Positions 63,961 to 64,000 of a stretch of DNA of 64,000 nt are shown here, one piece after another. The stretch comes from Mauremys mutica (taxonomy: Eukaryota > Chordata > Testudines > Geoemydidae): contig NC_059072.1 in assembly GCF_020497125.1 (NCBI RefSeq), positions 272,286,045-272,350,044 on the forward strand, written 5' to 3'. Below the pieces are notes generated by a model. The model worked only from the letters and a program-made list of their open reading frames with translations. It was not told the DNA's origin and made no database searches. Every line of letters starts with the position of its first letter. Position 1 is the first letter of the stretch. The position numbers and the translations under genes were made by a program.

Positions 63961-64000
63961 CTCAAGACAGGGTACCTTTGACTGACTTGTTTTTAACTAC

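Noticed and set aside
1..64000. CRISPR arrays, operons, bacterial promoters or attachment sites
   Set aside because: No regularly spaced direct repeats with unique spacers were seen, and the content is clearly vertebrate repeat DNA.

Overview
The window looks like intergenic or intronic DNA from a cryptodiran turtle. The evidence is an AT-rich background packed with CR1-clade LINE copies (many with the 3' tail rich in TTCTATGA), a tRNA-derived SINE matching the cryptodiran turtle (Cry I type) family at 51315-51495, MIR/CORE-type SINEs, hAT miniature transposons with intact 8-bp target duplications, and Penelope-like retroelement tails. I found no host protein-coding exon, no bona fide tRNA or rRNA gene and no bacterial-type feature. 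Nearly every open reading frame with recognisable homology is a transposable-element remnant, and the others look like chance or shadow frames.

Layout. 0-2 kb: a MITE fragment, then a minus-strand LTR- or DIRS-type retroelement with a gag-like zinc-knuckle ORF. 2-20 kb: mostly old unique-looking sequence with long-palindrome repeats, a degraded RTE-clade LINE (5.3-6.1 kb), a possible DNA transposon (7.0-9.0 kb), two MIR-like SINEs, and two hAT MITEs at 14.5-15.3 kb. 20.7-26.6 kb: CR1 tails, a 334-bp hAT MITE, and a 3.4-kb minus-strand CR1 inserted into an older plus-strand CR1-like element. 27.3-28.6 kb: a probable solo LTR. 28.9-34.3 kb: two hAT MITEs, an LTR-like repeat, and a decayed hAT transposase gene split by a CR1. 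35.0-42.9 kb: GC-rich hAT elements (one with repeated 18-bp palindromes, one with a minisatellite), an inverted Penelope-tail insertion at 37.4 kb, a MITE and a very degraded CR1-like piece. 43.3-49.9 kb: CR1 tails and a 3.4-kb CR1 whose ORF reads in frame through a Penelope-tail insertion. 51.3-58.7 kb: the Cry SINE and three same-strand CR1 copies, the last interrupted by both a Penelope-like element with a GIY-YIG domain and a hAT MITE. 60-64 kb: a long palindrome repeat, a DNA-transposon end, and an L1/Tx1-like LINE with recognisable endonuclease and reverse-transcriptase blocks.

The elements relate to each other as layers. Autonomous families supply reverse transcriptase (CR1, L1-like, RTE, Penelope) or transposase (hAT), and non-autonomous ones use them: the Cry SINE shares its tail with CR1, and the hAT MITEs carry hAT-type target duplications. 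Nesting gives a relative insertion order at five loci. The most unusual items are a palindromic Penelope-tail insertion bounded by an 11-12-bp duplication, a hammerhead-ribozyme-like fold recurring in the Penelope tails, a hAT copy that seems to have used a cryptic internal end, and a chimeric CR1/Penelope reading frame. Family names come from remembered motifs; no database search was possible.
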